Part shown: piece by piece, positions 10,501-25,949 of the stretch
Numbering within the stretch: the stretch's first letter is position 1
Layout: each line of letters starts with the position of its first letter
Assembly: GCA_035235625.1 (NCBI GenBank)
Contig: CP141140.1
Location: 53,439,351 to 53,503,350 of the forward strand
Source of the DNA: Saururus chinensis
Taxonomy: Eukaryota; Streptophyta; Magnoliopsida; Piperales; Saururaceae
Direction of reading: 5' to 3'
DNA: 64,000 nucleotides
Position numbers and translations under genes: made by a program
Notes under the pieces: model-generated
What the model was told of the DNA's origin: nothing
What the model saw: the letters and a program-made list of their open reading frames with translations, nothing else
The model's database searches: none

Positions 10501-11689
10501 GCTAAAGCTCATTACAACTAATAAGCTCCAATGTCGAATGGAAAAGAATGTCACTGGGGCATCACCTTAACCTCCGGGGAGTGACTAGACGCCATGAGCT
10601 TTTTTGAAGGTAAGGCACACCTATGCTCATGGGCACAGGATCAAACAGGTAAGAGCAGGTCCATGAAACTACTTACATAAGCACGCAAACATAAACACCC
10701 ACACATAAGGGGTCATACAGTTGCCCACCATAATGGGTCTTATAGTACCAGTGCCACTATTGGGCAGAAATATACAGTGCCACTCTTGGGCGGAATCATA
10801 CAGTGCCACTCTTGGATAGAATCATACAACGCTCTCAATAAAGCATCAAATGTCTAGGCTTAATACAACACACAAACTAAATCGAAAACATATATCACTC
10901 TCAACAGAGCATCAGACGTCTAGGCTTCATACAACACAGACTAAATCGAAAACATATGTCACTCTCAATAGAGCATCAGACGTCCAATGCTTTATACAAC
11001 ACACAAACAACATCCCGCATGATAAACACTATGGCAAGACATGAGAAAATGCTTAGCCGACTCATTATTGGCTAGCTCAAACATGGAACTTAATCCGTCG
11101 AACCCTCAAGTCTCAAACTCACAACACTATCATTAGCTGTGCTTATAATTTAAGTTTGAATTAAGTAATTTATGCGGTACAATTATGCCACATAAGCACT
11201 CAAGCATATCGTGCTCAACTGATCAAACCGAAGCTGAGCCCGATTCGAAACCCAAGTTCATCGGGGTAGCAGACTTCACTTAAGCCGTCTATCTTACAAC
11301 ATAACACACCGTACACCAAAATCTTTATAGTCTTACAATCTCTGCCATCTACCTTATGGCCAAAACATATATTACTCGGAAGTCCTCAAACTGAGCTCCT
11401 CAGAATCAAACTCAGTTATACCCTCTTCCTAATACCTCACTTATTATGCCTACTGTTCACTTCATAATCTATATGTTATACTTGTACAATTATGAACACT
11501 CTTACTATCTGACAATCCCCCAATATGTGCTCTAATCCAAAATAATCAATTCCAATCCTCAACCATCATACTCATATCCTCTGTCATCCGTCATACGCTT
11601 ACACATTCATATCCAAATCCATATCAAACACTGACACTTCTTACCATCCATAGCCCATACCTTTGCCCACATGAACATACACATATCCA

Positions 11690-12310
11690 TAGCACAGGCA
11701 AATAGTCATCATACATATGTATGTCTATCACACATATGTGTAACATACACATATTGTCGTACATACATAGCTTACAAACATGCTCACTAGCCATCACTAG
11801 AGCATACATACACATTTATACATTAAACATACACGCTAGTCATTACTAGCACATACATACACATTCATACATACTTCAACACATACATGCTAGCCATCAC
11901 TAGCACATACATATATGCTAGCCATCACTAGCACATACATACACATTCATCCATACTTCAAACATGCTAGCCATTACTAGCACATTCATCCATAGTTCAA
12001 ACATGCATGCTAGCCATCACTAGCACATACATACACATACAAAGCTTACCAACAAACACGCTAGCCATCACTAGCACATACTCAATCCACATATGAAGCT
12101 TACCAACAAACACACTAGCCATCATTAGCACATACTCAATGCACATACGAATCTTACCAACAAATATGCTAGCCATCACTAGCACATACTCAATCCACAT
12201 ATGAAGCTTACCAACAAACACGCTAGCCATCACTAGTACATACTCGAGCAACATACAAAGCTTACAAACTTACACGCTAGCCATCACTAGCACATACATA
12301 CTTCAAATAT
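11690..12310. repeat. Minisatellite of GCTAGCCATCACTAGCACAT units
   Basis: More than ten copies of a 20-bp core (GCTAGCCATCACTAGCACAT) separated by variable CATACATACACATTC or CTCAATCCACATATGAAGC spacers; many full units are about 58 bp. The core contains the partial palindrome CTAGCCATCACTAG. Copy 2 of the host element lacks this block, so it expanded after the copies separated. Confidence 0.75.
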
Positions 12311-14163
12311 ACATACAACCTGCATGCATGTCATATGCATTTCAACATGACATAATTCATCCTCTTACATCATGCATATGGATCATGATTTAACATCCAA
12401 AGCATTGAATCATACAATCCTAGCATCCTGCTACTAATTCAAAGCATGCTATCATGAAATTACGAGTTTAATGCTCCCCTACCTCATAATCATGACGTTT
12501 GATGGTGAGCACATGACAGTGGCAGTGTCGACGGTGGAATTGGCAGTTAAAATCGTTGCCTGGCTGAGAGAGCTAGTGTCCCTAGGATTTTAGGAAGCGT
12601 CGAAACTACTCATGACCAAACGGGGTGTTAGAATTCAATGCGGTAAAATCTGCGATCCACAGCGGCACACTAGGGTGGCCGGGAAAAATGTCGTACCAAT
12701 ATAAGTGGTGGTGCAACTAGAAGTTGATGGTGTACTCACTGAAGATTGGTTGATGGCTAAGACATACTCGGCCGGCTGCAAGATGTCGAAATGGGTCGTG
12801 GACAACACCCAATGGTGATAAATTCTCATCAACAAGGGCCCACATAAGGGTGGAGAGCTTGGGGTGATGCTTGAGGACAGAGGAGAGGTGGGTGGACGAC
12901 TTTGGTGCCAACTCTATTCAACGACAAAGCCAACTGATGGTCAGACGACACAAATATGACGCTTAAACCCAAAAGTGCATGCATGGCCACATGCACACGC
13001 TTCCAAAAAGGACCACTCTAGGGGGAGATGGGTTAGACGATAGCAGCCCAAGGCCCAAAAAAAGGGCAACTGAGCTATGGCCAAGAGGTGGTGGCTGATC
13101 AAAGTGGCGACATTGTCGATTGCCACCCACAACCAATACACGTGGTACAGGCGGCTATGCATCTTGCACGGTATAGGGCAAATGACCCATTCCAGGCGGA
13201 GGTGCAATTGGCCAAGTGGGATTGACCCTCACTGTTGCCAAGCCAGGACAAAGCCCATAATGGCCAGATGGCCCACAGCTCGCCGATGGCAATGATCCGA
13301 GACGCACCCAAAGTGTCTAATTGGGGGAGCAAGTTAATAGGGCGAAGCGGGGTTAGAAACAGTAACCCCCTATAGAAACTAGGTCGAGGTAGGTTGGACG
13401 GAGTTCGTCCGATGGTCGGACGACGATCGGAAACACACCGGCGTCAAAAAAATGTCACGGACAGTGAGATGAAATATAGTAACAAAACTTGACCAAAGTA
13501 CTGGTAATTCACCGCGGAGCGAAGAAAGCATGACAGTGGCACTAGCCAGCACCTATGGGTTCCTAGCGGCCAACCAAACATAAGTCTAGTTGAGGGCGGC
13601 TGCAAATGACATCAAAATCGCACCCCTACGGCTCAAAAATAAGATTTGAAGGAGAGAAAAATTGAAGAAAGGTTTGGTACCTCATGGAGGAGCGAAGAGG
13701 CCATGGTGGTGGTCATAGCTAGTACCTACGGATTTGTGGCGGTGAGGCAAAGAGGATCCTGATAAGAATCGGCAAAATTGCACGACGGAGGAGAGAGAAC
13801 GGAGTGACCAAAATCTCACTCGGGTTCTTAAAAAAACTCACTGGACGTAAAAATGTCTCTAGACTTTTGTAAGTTCTGGAACTCATTCATCGGGTCTGGA
13901 ACTTATATACTTTTTAATTTTTCCATTTACATCCTTAACACGTGTTAACCTCCTGGTTACGTGTTGTACCTCCAAAATTCACGCCGTAAGTGTGCAGTGA
14001 GGCTCGCAGCTTGCGACTAAGCCCCACACCTGACTCTACAGGTATAAATATGGGATAAAATACATAAATATGAATATGCCGAAGTATCACATTTTCTCGC
14101 CGAAAATGACTAAAAAATAGCAAGAAAATTACAGAAAATCGTAGAAAAATAAAGGACATTACA

Positions 14164-14944
14164 ATTGACCTGGTCGGGCCAATACGACCTGGCCAGTTGA
14201 ACCGCCGACCCGCTGACTGGGTTGGACCGGTTTTAGTATAGAATTTTTTTTATGTTTGGACGGGGATTCAAACTCATGTTCACTTAAAGCCATTGTAAGC
14301 CTTTCTCATTGGACTATAGCAATTTTGATGTATACATCTATATTTCTGTCTTATTTAAATATTTATCAACTTTATAATCTATCAAAAAAAATGTTCCTAA
14401 AATAAGTGATCGGTACGGGATTTGAATGTAGGTTGTGGGAGGAAAAATGTGTGCACTTTACCCATTGGGTTACAATGATCCTATGTAAATGTTATACTTA
14501 ACATCATATTTAAAATATATTAGAAAAACGGGTTGACCCATAGTTGAACCTAATTAACCTGGGCCGATGACTAATCTGGGTCAATGGTCGGGTCGGGTTT
14601 TAAAATACTGGTTCAATTGGATTACAACATTAAAAGATCATTGATCCCTCACAAAGCAAAATAAAGGTTCTAATGATCATGAGTTGGGATTTTAACTACT
14701 TAGGTGTAAGAGCACATATAGGCTTTAGTTTCATGACATGGATAGAGAGGCTAGACCTTAATATACTTAAGATTATTTGTGAGTAGTTTATGGTATAATA
14801 AGACGAGATTGTACTTCTACCCTATTAAGAGAACTTTTTAACTTTTACTTATAGACTAAGAGGCTCCATAGTGAGATCACACTATGAATAAATAAACTTG
14901 TAAGAAAGTGATTATGATTGTTTGTTTATGTTTATATATATATA
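14164..14944. other. Intergenic stretch with ACCCGG-type repeat fragments
   Basis: No gene recognised. 14164-14230 and 14525-14610 contain GGTCGGG/GACCCG words like those in the hAT MITE at 17268-17436, probably decayed relatives. The rest is AT-rich with no supported feature. Confidence 0.35.
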
Positions 14945-15151
14945 AAAGTTTATATGAGCCCGGGCTTATATAAACTTATGTAAGCCCGGGCTCTATAGGC
15001 CGTCGGATTTATATTCGGTGGCCCATAATATTTATGGGTTTAAATACTTATAAGTAACCATGAGTATTATGGGCCGTCGGATATAAATCCGATGGCCCAT
15101 GGAGCCCGGGCTCACATAAGTACATATGAGCCTCGACTTATATAAATGGGA

Positions 15152-15154
<3 letters not shown>
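14945..15154. mobile_element. MITE with GAGCCCGGGCTC ends, copy 1
   Basis: A foldback element homologous to the better-bounded 51964-52154. It starts near AGTTTATATGAGCCCGGGCT and ends near CTTATATAAATGGGACTC, with internal GGCCGTCGGAT repeats that also fold back. It abuts the (AT)n tract, so a 9-bp duplication of ATATATATA is possible but not provable. Confidence 0.6.

Positions 15155-15243
<89 letters not shown>
15155..15243. repeat. (AT)n microsatellite
   Basis: About 89 bp of almost pure AT dinucleotide directly after the MITE; the tyrosine-isoleucine open frame across it is an artefact. Confidence 0.95.
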
Positions 15244-15244
<1 letters not shown>

Positions 15245-16844
15245 GATAACGTTAGATTTATTAATGAATATAATAGTATTATTATTGTGTTAATGTAAGG
15301 AGAACATATGTATTATTATTATATAGTACCTGTGATAGGAGTCAAGGTGGGTAGTGACAACAGTGAGACTTAGGACATGACGGACGAAGTGGGAATGATA
15401 GTAGGACGTAAAAGAGTGTTTTGTAAGGGCATGAGTATTTTGATCGTTTTTAGCCACGTGCATAGGAATATTAGTATTTTGATAAAATCGCGGGCATTTT
15501 TAAGATTTCAGCCAATTTCAGGCTCATTCCGACAATTACTTATTTTTCTATCGTGTTGTCTTATGTCAAGCACGAAACTCACAATAGATCGGATCTTTGT
15601 GTTGCCTAGCGCAGACCTCTCTCCTCTGTTATCGTTTGGGTAGGAATATCATGCTTTGAATGCTCCAATTTATTCTCCATATATATTTGATTTTGTTCTC
15701 TTTATGGTTTAATCTGAATGCAGTGACATGAAGAACATGTTAAACACATTTTGAAGATGAATGATCAAATCCCTAATTAGTAACCAGGCGTTATTTAAGA
15801 GACTGAATTTTATCCAACTGCGATTCAAGCCATGAACACACCCTTTTGGATACTAAAGGAGAAAATATGGTAGAAGAGAGGGATTATGTGGTATATATCT
15901 TCGTCTGCTCGTGAAGATATGGTAGAAGAGAGGTATGACAGCCATCTATACAGGCGCATTAAATTCCGTTGAGATTATTCCTACCGTGTGTATTCACATC
16001 TTCACATGATGTTTCTGATCAAATTTAGAAAATATCGTGCTTTAAAGATTTTACTGGATCAGCTAAACCATGGCGTTTTTGTTCATGAAAGAACTTTCAT
16101 TAAATAGCTCATAAGTGAACGAATCTTTATAATTGTATGCACCTATATATGGAACAAGGGGAACTAAAACAAACTTTAGAACATAGGCAGAAAGCTGGAC
16201 TGTGTTCAAAGTCTTCAAAGAATGCAGTATAGACCTCTTCCGATAGATGTGGATCAGCAGAGAAAAATTTCCTTGAAGTGCAACTAATTTCCCATAATAA
16301 TAACAATGCATTTATTCTTCAAGCAGTTCTCAAATAGCATGTAATCAATAGCATGTGATGTGTTCTATGTTTTGTACTCTTTTTCCCTTTGAATTTAAGA
16401 TTCCTAAAAGAACATGGGATGTTCTTACCTATTTAGAATTCCTGTCTCACCTGCCATTATTCTTCGTTTATAACAGATGTGCCGATATTTCTTCAAGTTA
16501 CTTGTATTTAAGAGGCGGACGCATATATGGTTCCAAAGTTGTGTAGTTGAGTAATTGTTTGGTAGATTTCTTTATCAGGTAATCATTGACAAATGTGAAA
16601 ACAAGAGCCTTATAGTCTAAAATAATGTGATTATTGCCATTAACCTTGTGAAAACCATTGAAAAACAATTGTTGTACTATCTAACATGACTATTAATTAA
16701 CAATTATGACGCACATAAATCTGTTCAGCAGTTTATTCCATTTGAGGATGTTTTCGCACCCGAAAGATTACATGAAGGTTTGCATAGAAAGCGAACGGCC
16801 CCAAAATGGAAATGTGGGCACTTCAGACAATTTGGAATTCGCTC
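15244..16844. other. Upstream region of the subtilase gene
   Basis: AT-rich with only short, unconvincing open frames (15377-15643 plus, 16063-16311 minus) that resemble no family I know. No transposon edge was found. It presumably includes the subtilase promoter. Confidence 0.4.
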
Positions 16845-16852
16845 TATATATA
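16845..16852 (+). promoter_or_regulatory. Likely TATA box of the subtilase gene
   Basis: CTATATATA lies about 75 bp before the start codon at 16925, which would give a leader of about 40-50 bases, normal for a plant gene. Confidence 0.55.
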
Positions 16853-16924
16853 CCATGCAACATCTTTCTTTCAAGCTGTAACACATACCTCAAAATCTTC
16901 CTTGATCTTATAACAAATCAAAAG

Positions 16925-21186
<4,262 letters not shown>

Positions 21187-21216
21187 AAACAGGAGCCAGT
21201 TCAGCAATGCTGACTG

Positions 21217-21222
21217 AATAAA
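21217..21222 (+). terminator. Subtilase polyadenylation signal
   Basis: AATAAA lies 31 bases after the stop codon, a typical plant position. Confidence 0.55.
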
Positions 21223-22861
21223 AATCATAATGTTTCAGTTTAAGTTGGTTGACAAAATGCCTTCCCAAATGCCAATTATGTGACCCCAGTTGCCAAGAAC
21301 TCACATTACAATTTCTTTAAAGGCTTGAGGAGGATATCCATGAGAACTGGAAGTCAGATATTAACTTATAAAAGGCTACTCGTAGTAGTCTTGGGTTTGA
21401 TACCATGTTAGAAACTAAATTGCCTCAAAGTTCGTCATTACGATCGAGATACCCAATAATATATATCCTGCAGTCCAAATAGATAGATCCTTAGACAGAA
21501 AGATATATTATCCAACAGTCCCTTCCAAAGGCAAGCATTTAACCAATGTAGAGGTAGGGGTGGGATCAATAGCTCCATTACTATGTTGGAAATCAAATTA
21601 CCTTAAAAACACAATCTATTAAAGACTGACCCAACAATGCATCTCAAGCCTAGATAGGTCAAAATCTATTAAGGAACAAACTTGCAATACAGCCCAGACT
21701 ATCCCAAATAGATAGATTCAAACTTACAAACAAATCATCCAATATCACCAAATTGAATACTGAATAAATCCTGTCGCTAATAAAATTTCCTTAGGACAGA
21801 GTAGTGTGCATTGGATAAATGTTTTTTTATTGGAGAAGAACGTCTAGATCCCATCGTATCATGGGAAGCTTGAACAACAGTGGGGCCATGGTCCTGCAAA
21901 TTGTAAGATAGATATACCACTATGGCCAAATTAAATTGATTGCAATTTCATATAGCAGTGTTAAACAACATAAATTGTTCAAAAACCAATAACTACAATG
22001 AGGGAGATAACCTTGCATGGTAGCTATATTTAGGTTTAGTGTCCATTTTTCTCATCTAAATATGAAAAATCATTTGAATCTGATTCTAAATACATATCTG
22101 AATTTGGATTTAATTAATTTTATAGTTTAAATAATAAATCTCTTAACAATAAGTAAATAAAATAAAAATATTAAGGAGGAACTACTCACCTCACCAGTAC
22201 TGCTCTCTCAACACATCCTGAAGAGACCTCTCGTTTCTAACCCACTCATGGCTTTCACCGAAGCTTTCCATGAAGAAGACTGAAGAAATCAATTCAAACC
22301 CTTTCCGATTAGAAATATAAAGAAAAATCACATAAAAAATCTATCAAATTAAACAAAAAATGATTATCCATGAAGAATATAATATGCTTTGCCTTATAAC
22401 TATCAATATATTAGTAGGATTGAAACTTTTACATGTTCAAGATGTGTTGCCTCGCCATCATTTCCTTGTTTCCCATTACCACCAAACGAGCATAAAAAAG
22501 TGGGTCGTTGGTATTTATTGTAATGCCTCAATCTGACCCCAACACAAGGGAGTCTTTAAAATGCAAGTCTTGGGGCAATAATCCTGTGATGGAAGGCAAG
22601 TAATGGGACGGACAGAAAGTTGGAAACAAAGTCTTCGGCATTCCATCAGGGTTGTGAATGCTGATTTGCATGCTACTTATCCTTGTACGAACTAAAAGTC
22701 AAATCACAAGCAAGGGTGGAGCCAGGACCTTCTTAGGAGGGAGGGAGGGAGGGAGGGAAGGAAGGCGGGGGCCACTGCTAATAAGGATCTCCAGTGTTGT
22801 ATTATTGAAGACCTACTGGGATTTGTAGGAAAACAACACAACTGGCCTAGAAAGAAAAGTA
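21223..22861. other. Intergenic stretch between subtilase and kiwellin A
   Basis: No gene or element edge recognised. It holds a short (GGGA)n tract at 22738-22762. The rest is AT-rich unique-looking sequence. Confidence 0.4.
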
Positions 22862-22970
22862 GTCCCTCTGTCCCTCGTTAATATATAGTTAAATATAATT
22901 TTTTTAAAATAAATTAAAATTAGTTTATTTTGAAATACGAAAGGGAACTATTACTGTGGGACAGATGGAG
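22862..22970. mobile_element. Stowaway-like MITE (Tc1/mariner)
   Basis: A 109-bp element with ends GTCCCTCTGTCCC and, inverted, CTCCATCTGTCCCAC, flanked by TA on both sides (22860-22861 and 22971-22972). The ends match the classical Stowaway consensus CTCCCTCCGTCCC. A decayed half copy may lie at about 23255-23320. Confidence 0.8.
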
Positions 22971-23806
22971 TATAAATAGAGAACACAAAGAGGGAAAAAA
23001 AAGTTTTTATTTTGAAAAAGGAGAAAACTCAGAACAAACGATTTGAAAAGCCGGCTTTTGGTTAAGATTTTCATAAGCTAATTTAGATAAGATATATATA
23101 AGTTTAACAAAAGAATAGTCTTGATATATAACTGTGTAAATACATGACATGTGTACTAACATATCTCTTTGTGACTCATATCAAACAATTTTGTTTTGTA
23201 AGTACAAATAACATATTCCAAACTTGACATAAGCATGAGTTTGAAAATAATATTTTCTCTGTCCTCGATTAATAGTCCACATTGAAAAATCAAAATGAAC
23301 TAAAATGAGAGAAAAAGAGAATACGTAGATATGTAGTTTTTCCTTCCTTTGGTGTTCTCAGACGTATGCGCATGCCCTAAATTCAAGAAGCTGCTGTGTT
23401 TGGTGGTTGAACAAAGAAGGAATGACAATCGAGGGTTATAAAGAACAGTGGAATAGTTTAGGTGGCTAAATGACAATATAAAGTTCTATTCCTAATCTTA
23501 TTTGAAGAGGCAATTTCTTGCGACAATGAATATCGTTACGTAGGTTAGAATTTTCTATTGAATACTGGTTTATTATGTTTGCTATGTGTATTATTTTACG
23601 TTGTTTAATGACCAAGGTTTCCAATGAATTATTAACTAATGAATAGTGATTCCTTTGATAGTGTGCCTTCCTTTCCAAATTTTCCTTAGGTATAACGAGG
23701 AAAAAGTTCATTAATTATTCAAAACTGCCATTTGCAACCCACATTCACAAACAGCAACATAGCGTTACCCATGAAGTGAACCAAACAGTAGAGCATGCAA
23801 ATTCGG
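22971..23806. other. 3' flank of kiwellin A
   Basis: AT-rich without a supported gene. The last ~90 bases (GCCATTTGCAACCCACATTC...) are homologous to the 3' flanks of the other two kiwellin copies at 28300-28354 and 33680-33730, showing the duplicated unit includes downstream DNA. Confidence 0.5.
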
Positions 23807-24427
23807 TCATCTAGCCGTCAGACCATGGCCACATAGCATTTGACAACAAGCCTCCGACCAGACCACGTCCAACTCTCCCCAGTCTCTTTTCGGCACATCC
23901 AACGCCTCCCAAACAGCCTTGGACGCTTCCACAATGTTATTTGGGCATGGAGGCTGGTAGTCATGGTCTTCATCACGGCCCATGGTGGAGTCGCACTCGT
24001 CCACCACCATGGCCACCACGCTCCGGCCATTGTAACTGATGGTGATGTTGTTGTGGCATCTCTTCTTGTTGTTGAACCAGCCAGTAGTGGTCAGTGCCAC
24101 AACGGGGGTGCTGTCCGAGTGGTACTTGTTGTTACACTTGGAGGGCCGCCCACCATCTCCCCCTTTCTGGAAGCTGTTGATGGTCAAGACAGCCTTGGTG
24201 TGGCCCGACACAGTGGGCGAGCACTTGTACACATCGTAGAGCTTCCCTTCCATGCAGCAGCCCGAGTCACTCTCCTGATAGCACTGATCACCTGGTGGCG
24301 GTTTCTTCCCCCTCAGCTTCCCGGACGGCTTGCACTTTTTGGCTGCTGCCTCTAGACGAGCTTGAGAGAGGGCAATGAGTGAGAGCAAGAGCAAAAGCAA
24401 GACTCTTAGAGAAACGGTCGACTTCAT
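23807..24427 (-). CDS. Kiwellin / ripening-related protein, copy A (altered)
   Basis: Single-exon gene, 206 residues. Kiwellins are secreted cysteine-rich double-psi beta-barrel proteins; a maize member binds and inhibits a smut chorismate mutase in the apoplast. Seen here: signal peptide (1-23, MKSTVSLRV then seven leucines with one serine), basic linker CKPSGKLRGKKPPPG, and the family core KLYDVYKCSP, TKAVLTINSF, CNNKYHSDSTPVVAL, GWFNNKKRC, VVAMVVDECDST, HDYQPPCPNNIV, WGELDVVWSEA. Three oddities relative to copy B: the conserved GCD cysteine codes arginine (TGT to CGT, DSTMGRDED); the stop TGA aligns with TGT, so the frame runs on for CCQMLCGHGLTAR; and a MITE begins 28 bases before the start codon. 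It may be a diverging gene or one starting to decay. Confidence 0.88.
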   Translation of the reverse strand: MKSTVSLRVLLLLLLSLIALSQARLEAAAKKCKPSGKLRGKKPPPGDQCYQESDSGCCMEGKLYDVYKCSPTVSGHTKAVLTINSFQKGGDGGRPSKCNNKYHSDSTPVVALTTTGWFNNKKRCHNNITISYNGRSVVAMVVDECDSTMGRDEDHDYQPPCPNNIVEASKAVWEALDVPKRDWGELDVVWSEACCQMLCGHGLTAR

Positions 24428-24455
24428 TATGTCTTTTTTGTTTTACTGTTCTTAA

Positions 24456-25217
24456 AGGTTTGTTTGGATTGGTTGAAATGGGGAGAAAGGGAAAGAGAAA
24501 GAGAAAGTGAATCTAGGTAAAAGAGAAACTAGGAGATTCCTAAATATTTTTTACTGTTTGATTACATAAATGATATTAGAGAAAATTGATAATGACAGTG
24601 GTACTAGCGGCGGTGGTAATAGCAGTAGTGGTGGTGGTAGTCGCGGTGGTGGTGGTTGTGACGGTTATAGTGGTGGCGGCGGCGACAGTGACGGTGGTGG
24701 TGGCAGCAGTGGTAGTAGTGGCAGCGGTGGTGGTGGCGGCAACGGTGGTGGTGGCGGCGGTGACGATGGTGGCGATGGTAGTAGTGGTGAAGGCGATGGT
24801 GGTGGTGGCAGAGGTGGTGGTGGCGGTGACAATAGTAGTAGTGGTGGTGGTGACGATGACGATGGTGGTGGTGGTGGTGGTAGAGGTGGTGGCAGAGATG
24901 GTGGTGGCGATAGTGGTGGTGACGATGGTGGTGGTGGCGGTGGCAGAGGTGGTGGTGGTGGTGGTGGCGGCGGTGGCGATGTCAATGGAAGTGGTGGTGG
25001 TAGTAGTAATAGCAATAAAACATAAATGTTTAGTATAATAATTTTCTCCCAAAATTCATGGGTTGATGGGCAAAAAATTTTTGGGCCAAATTTTCATCTA
25101 TTTTCTCTCACTTTTCACTTTAGTTTCTCTTTCCCCGTTGCACCAAACAATAGAAATTGAAAGATTTTAAAAAAATTCCTTTCTTTTTCCTCACTTTCCA
25201 CCAATTCAAATAGACTC
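24456..25217. mobile_element. Tourist-like (PIF/Harbinger) MITE carrying a GGN repeat, next to kiwellin A
   Basis: A 762-bp element with ends AGGTTTGTTTGGATTGG and, inverted, GAGTCTATTTGAATTGG, flanked by TAA on both sides (24453-24455 and 25218-25220). A 3-bp TAA duplication with TTTGTTTGGATTG-type ends is typical of Tourist-like elements. The centre is a long GGT/GGC trinucleotide array. It sits between the kiwellin A coding region and the DNA homologous to the kiwellin B promoter. Confidence 0.72.
24595..25015. repeat. (GGT/GGC/GAT)n trinucleotide array
   Basis: About 420 bp of GGTGGTGGC-type trinucleotides on the plus strand, strongly purine- and G-biased. Frames through it give poly-Gly, poly-Val or poly-Thr/Pro open frames with no other protein features, so no gene is called. 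Runs of GGTGGTGG could form G-quadruplexes; untested. Confidence 0.9.
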
Positions 25218-25254
25218 TAAGTCTCTTAGTCTCTGCTTATCATTCCCACAAGTA

Positions 25255-25855
25255 CATTTATGATAACATACGCAGGTTTGGTTTCTCTTTGTTATCAATA
25301 AAAATGTTTTTCTTAATCGCCTGGACTTGTTTCGCTGAATGAGAATCTTAGCTAGTTCTTGATTTTATATACCAATCAGTTGATGCTGGTGTTGAATGGG
25401 GACAAATCGGGATTCAGGATGCATGATATCAGGTGCCCCAAGGCATGGTTTGGAGCTAGTTAACAAGACGAAATATAAGACAATTTAAGGTATTGGGACC
25501 TCCTTATCCAACATAAAAGAAGGTATTGGATACCCAGAGTACCCTAACACAGGCTGCTTCACTTGATAGTATCGGCATTGGATGATTCCACTGGAACAAG
25601 GCTGCGGAAGTGTGAGGGCCACAGCTCACTACCTGACAAGCAAACAACTCAATTAACGTTACGCATAATATTTGATAGCTGGTCGTGTAAGACGGCCGGT
25701 GGGGCAAGCTGCTTTGACAGCTTTTGTGTAAACAATTCGTCCGTTTGTGAAAGGTAGGCCAATGTTCTCTGATTTTGATGAAAGTGGTTGGTAATTGGTT
25801 CCAATTCCTTGATTGTGGATGATGGTTGGCAAAAGTTATTGAATAAAACAGAAAG
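25255..25855 (-). repeat. Displaced ancestral promoter of kiwellin A
   Basis: Homologous to 34436-34815, the upstream region of kiwellin B: shared landmarks include GGTTTGGTTTCTCTTTRTTAT, ACAGGCTGCTTCACTTG and TTGGCAA...ATTGAATAAAACA. The counterpart of the kiwellin B TATA box is a weak ATCATAAATG at about 25257-25267. It is now separated from the kiwellin A start codon by the 762-bp MITE. Confidence 0.65.
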
Positions 25856-25949
25856 GGGGAAATGTCTTATGAGTTATTTTATTCAACTTTTTTTGCAATT
25901 GAGGTATTTGTTTTTCTATTTTTGATATTCCAACTGATGAGAACAGACC

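Larger units (their letters stand above)
9394..14163 (+). mobile_element. Large LTR-like element, copy 1 (possible solo LTR, 4.77 kb)
   Basis: Homologous, in the same orientation, to 41918-46552 over several blocks (for example 9480-10010, 10585-10680, 12640-12860, 12930-13130, 13990-14163). It ends in GGACATTACA and begins with a decayed counterpart of TGTAATGCCC. Flanks are GTTGA (9389-9393) and ATTGA (14164-14168), a 5-bp target duplication with one difference. No internal primer site or protein domain was seen, so a solo LTR of an unusually large LTR is the simplest reading; a large non-autonomous (LARD-type) element is the alternative. It holds several tandem-repeat blocks. Confidence 0.55.

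Noticed and set aside
11690-12310. CRISPR-like array of 20-bp repeats with variable spacers
   Set aside because: The spacers are themselves repetitive, the context is a plant transposon, and no Cas genes exist; it is a minisatellite.
24570-25052. Glycine-rich, valine-rich, threonine-rich and proline-rich open frames
   Set aside because: All are translations of one trinucleotide array in different frames; no signal peptide or other glycine-rich-protein features.
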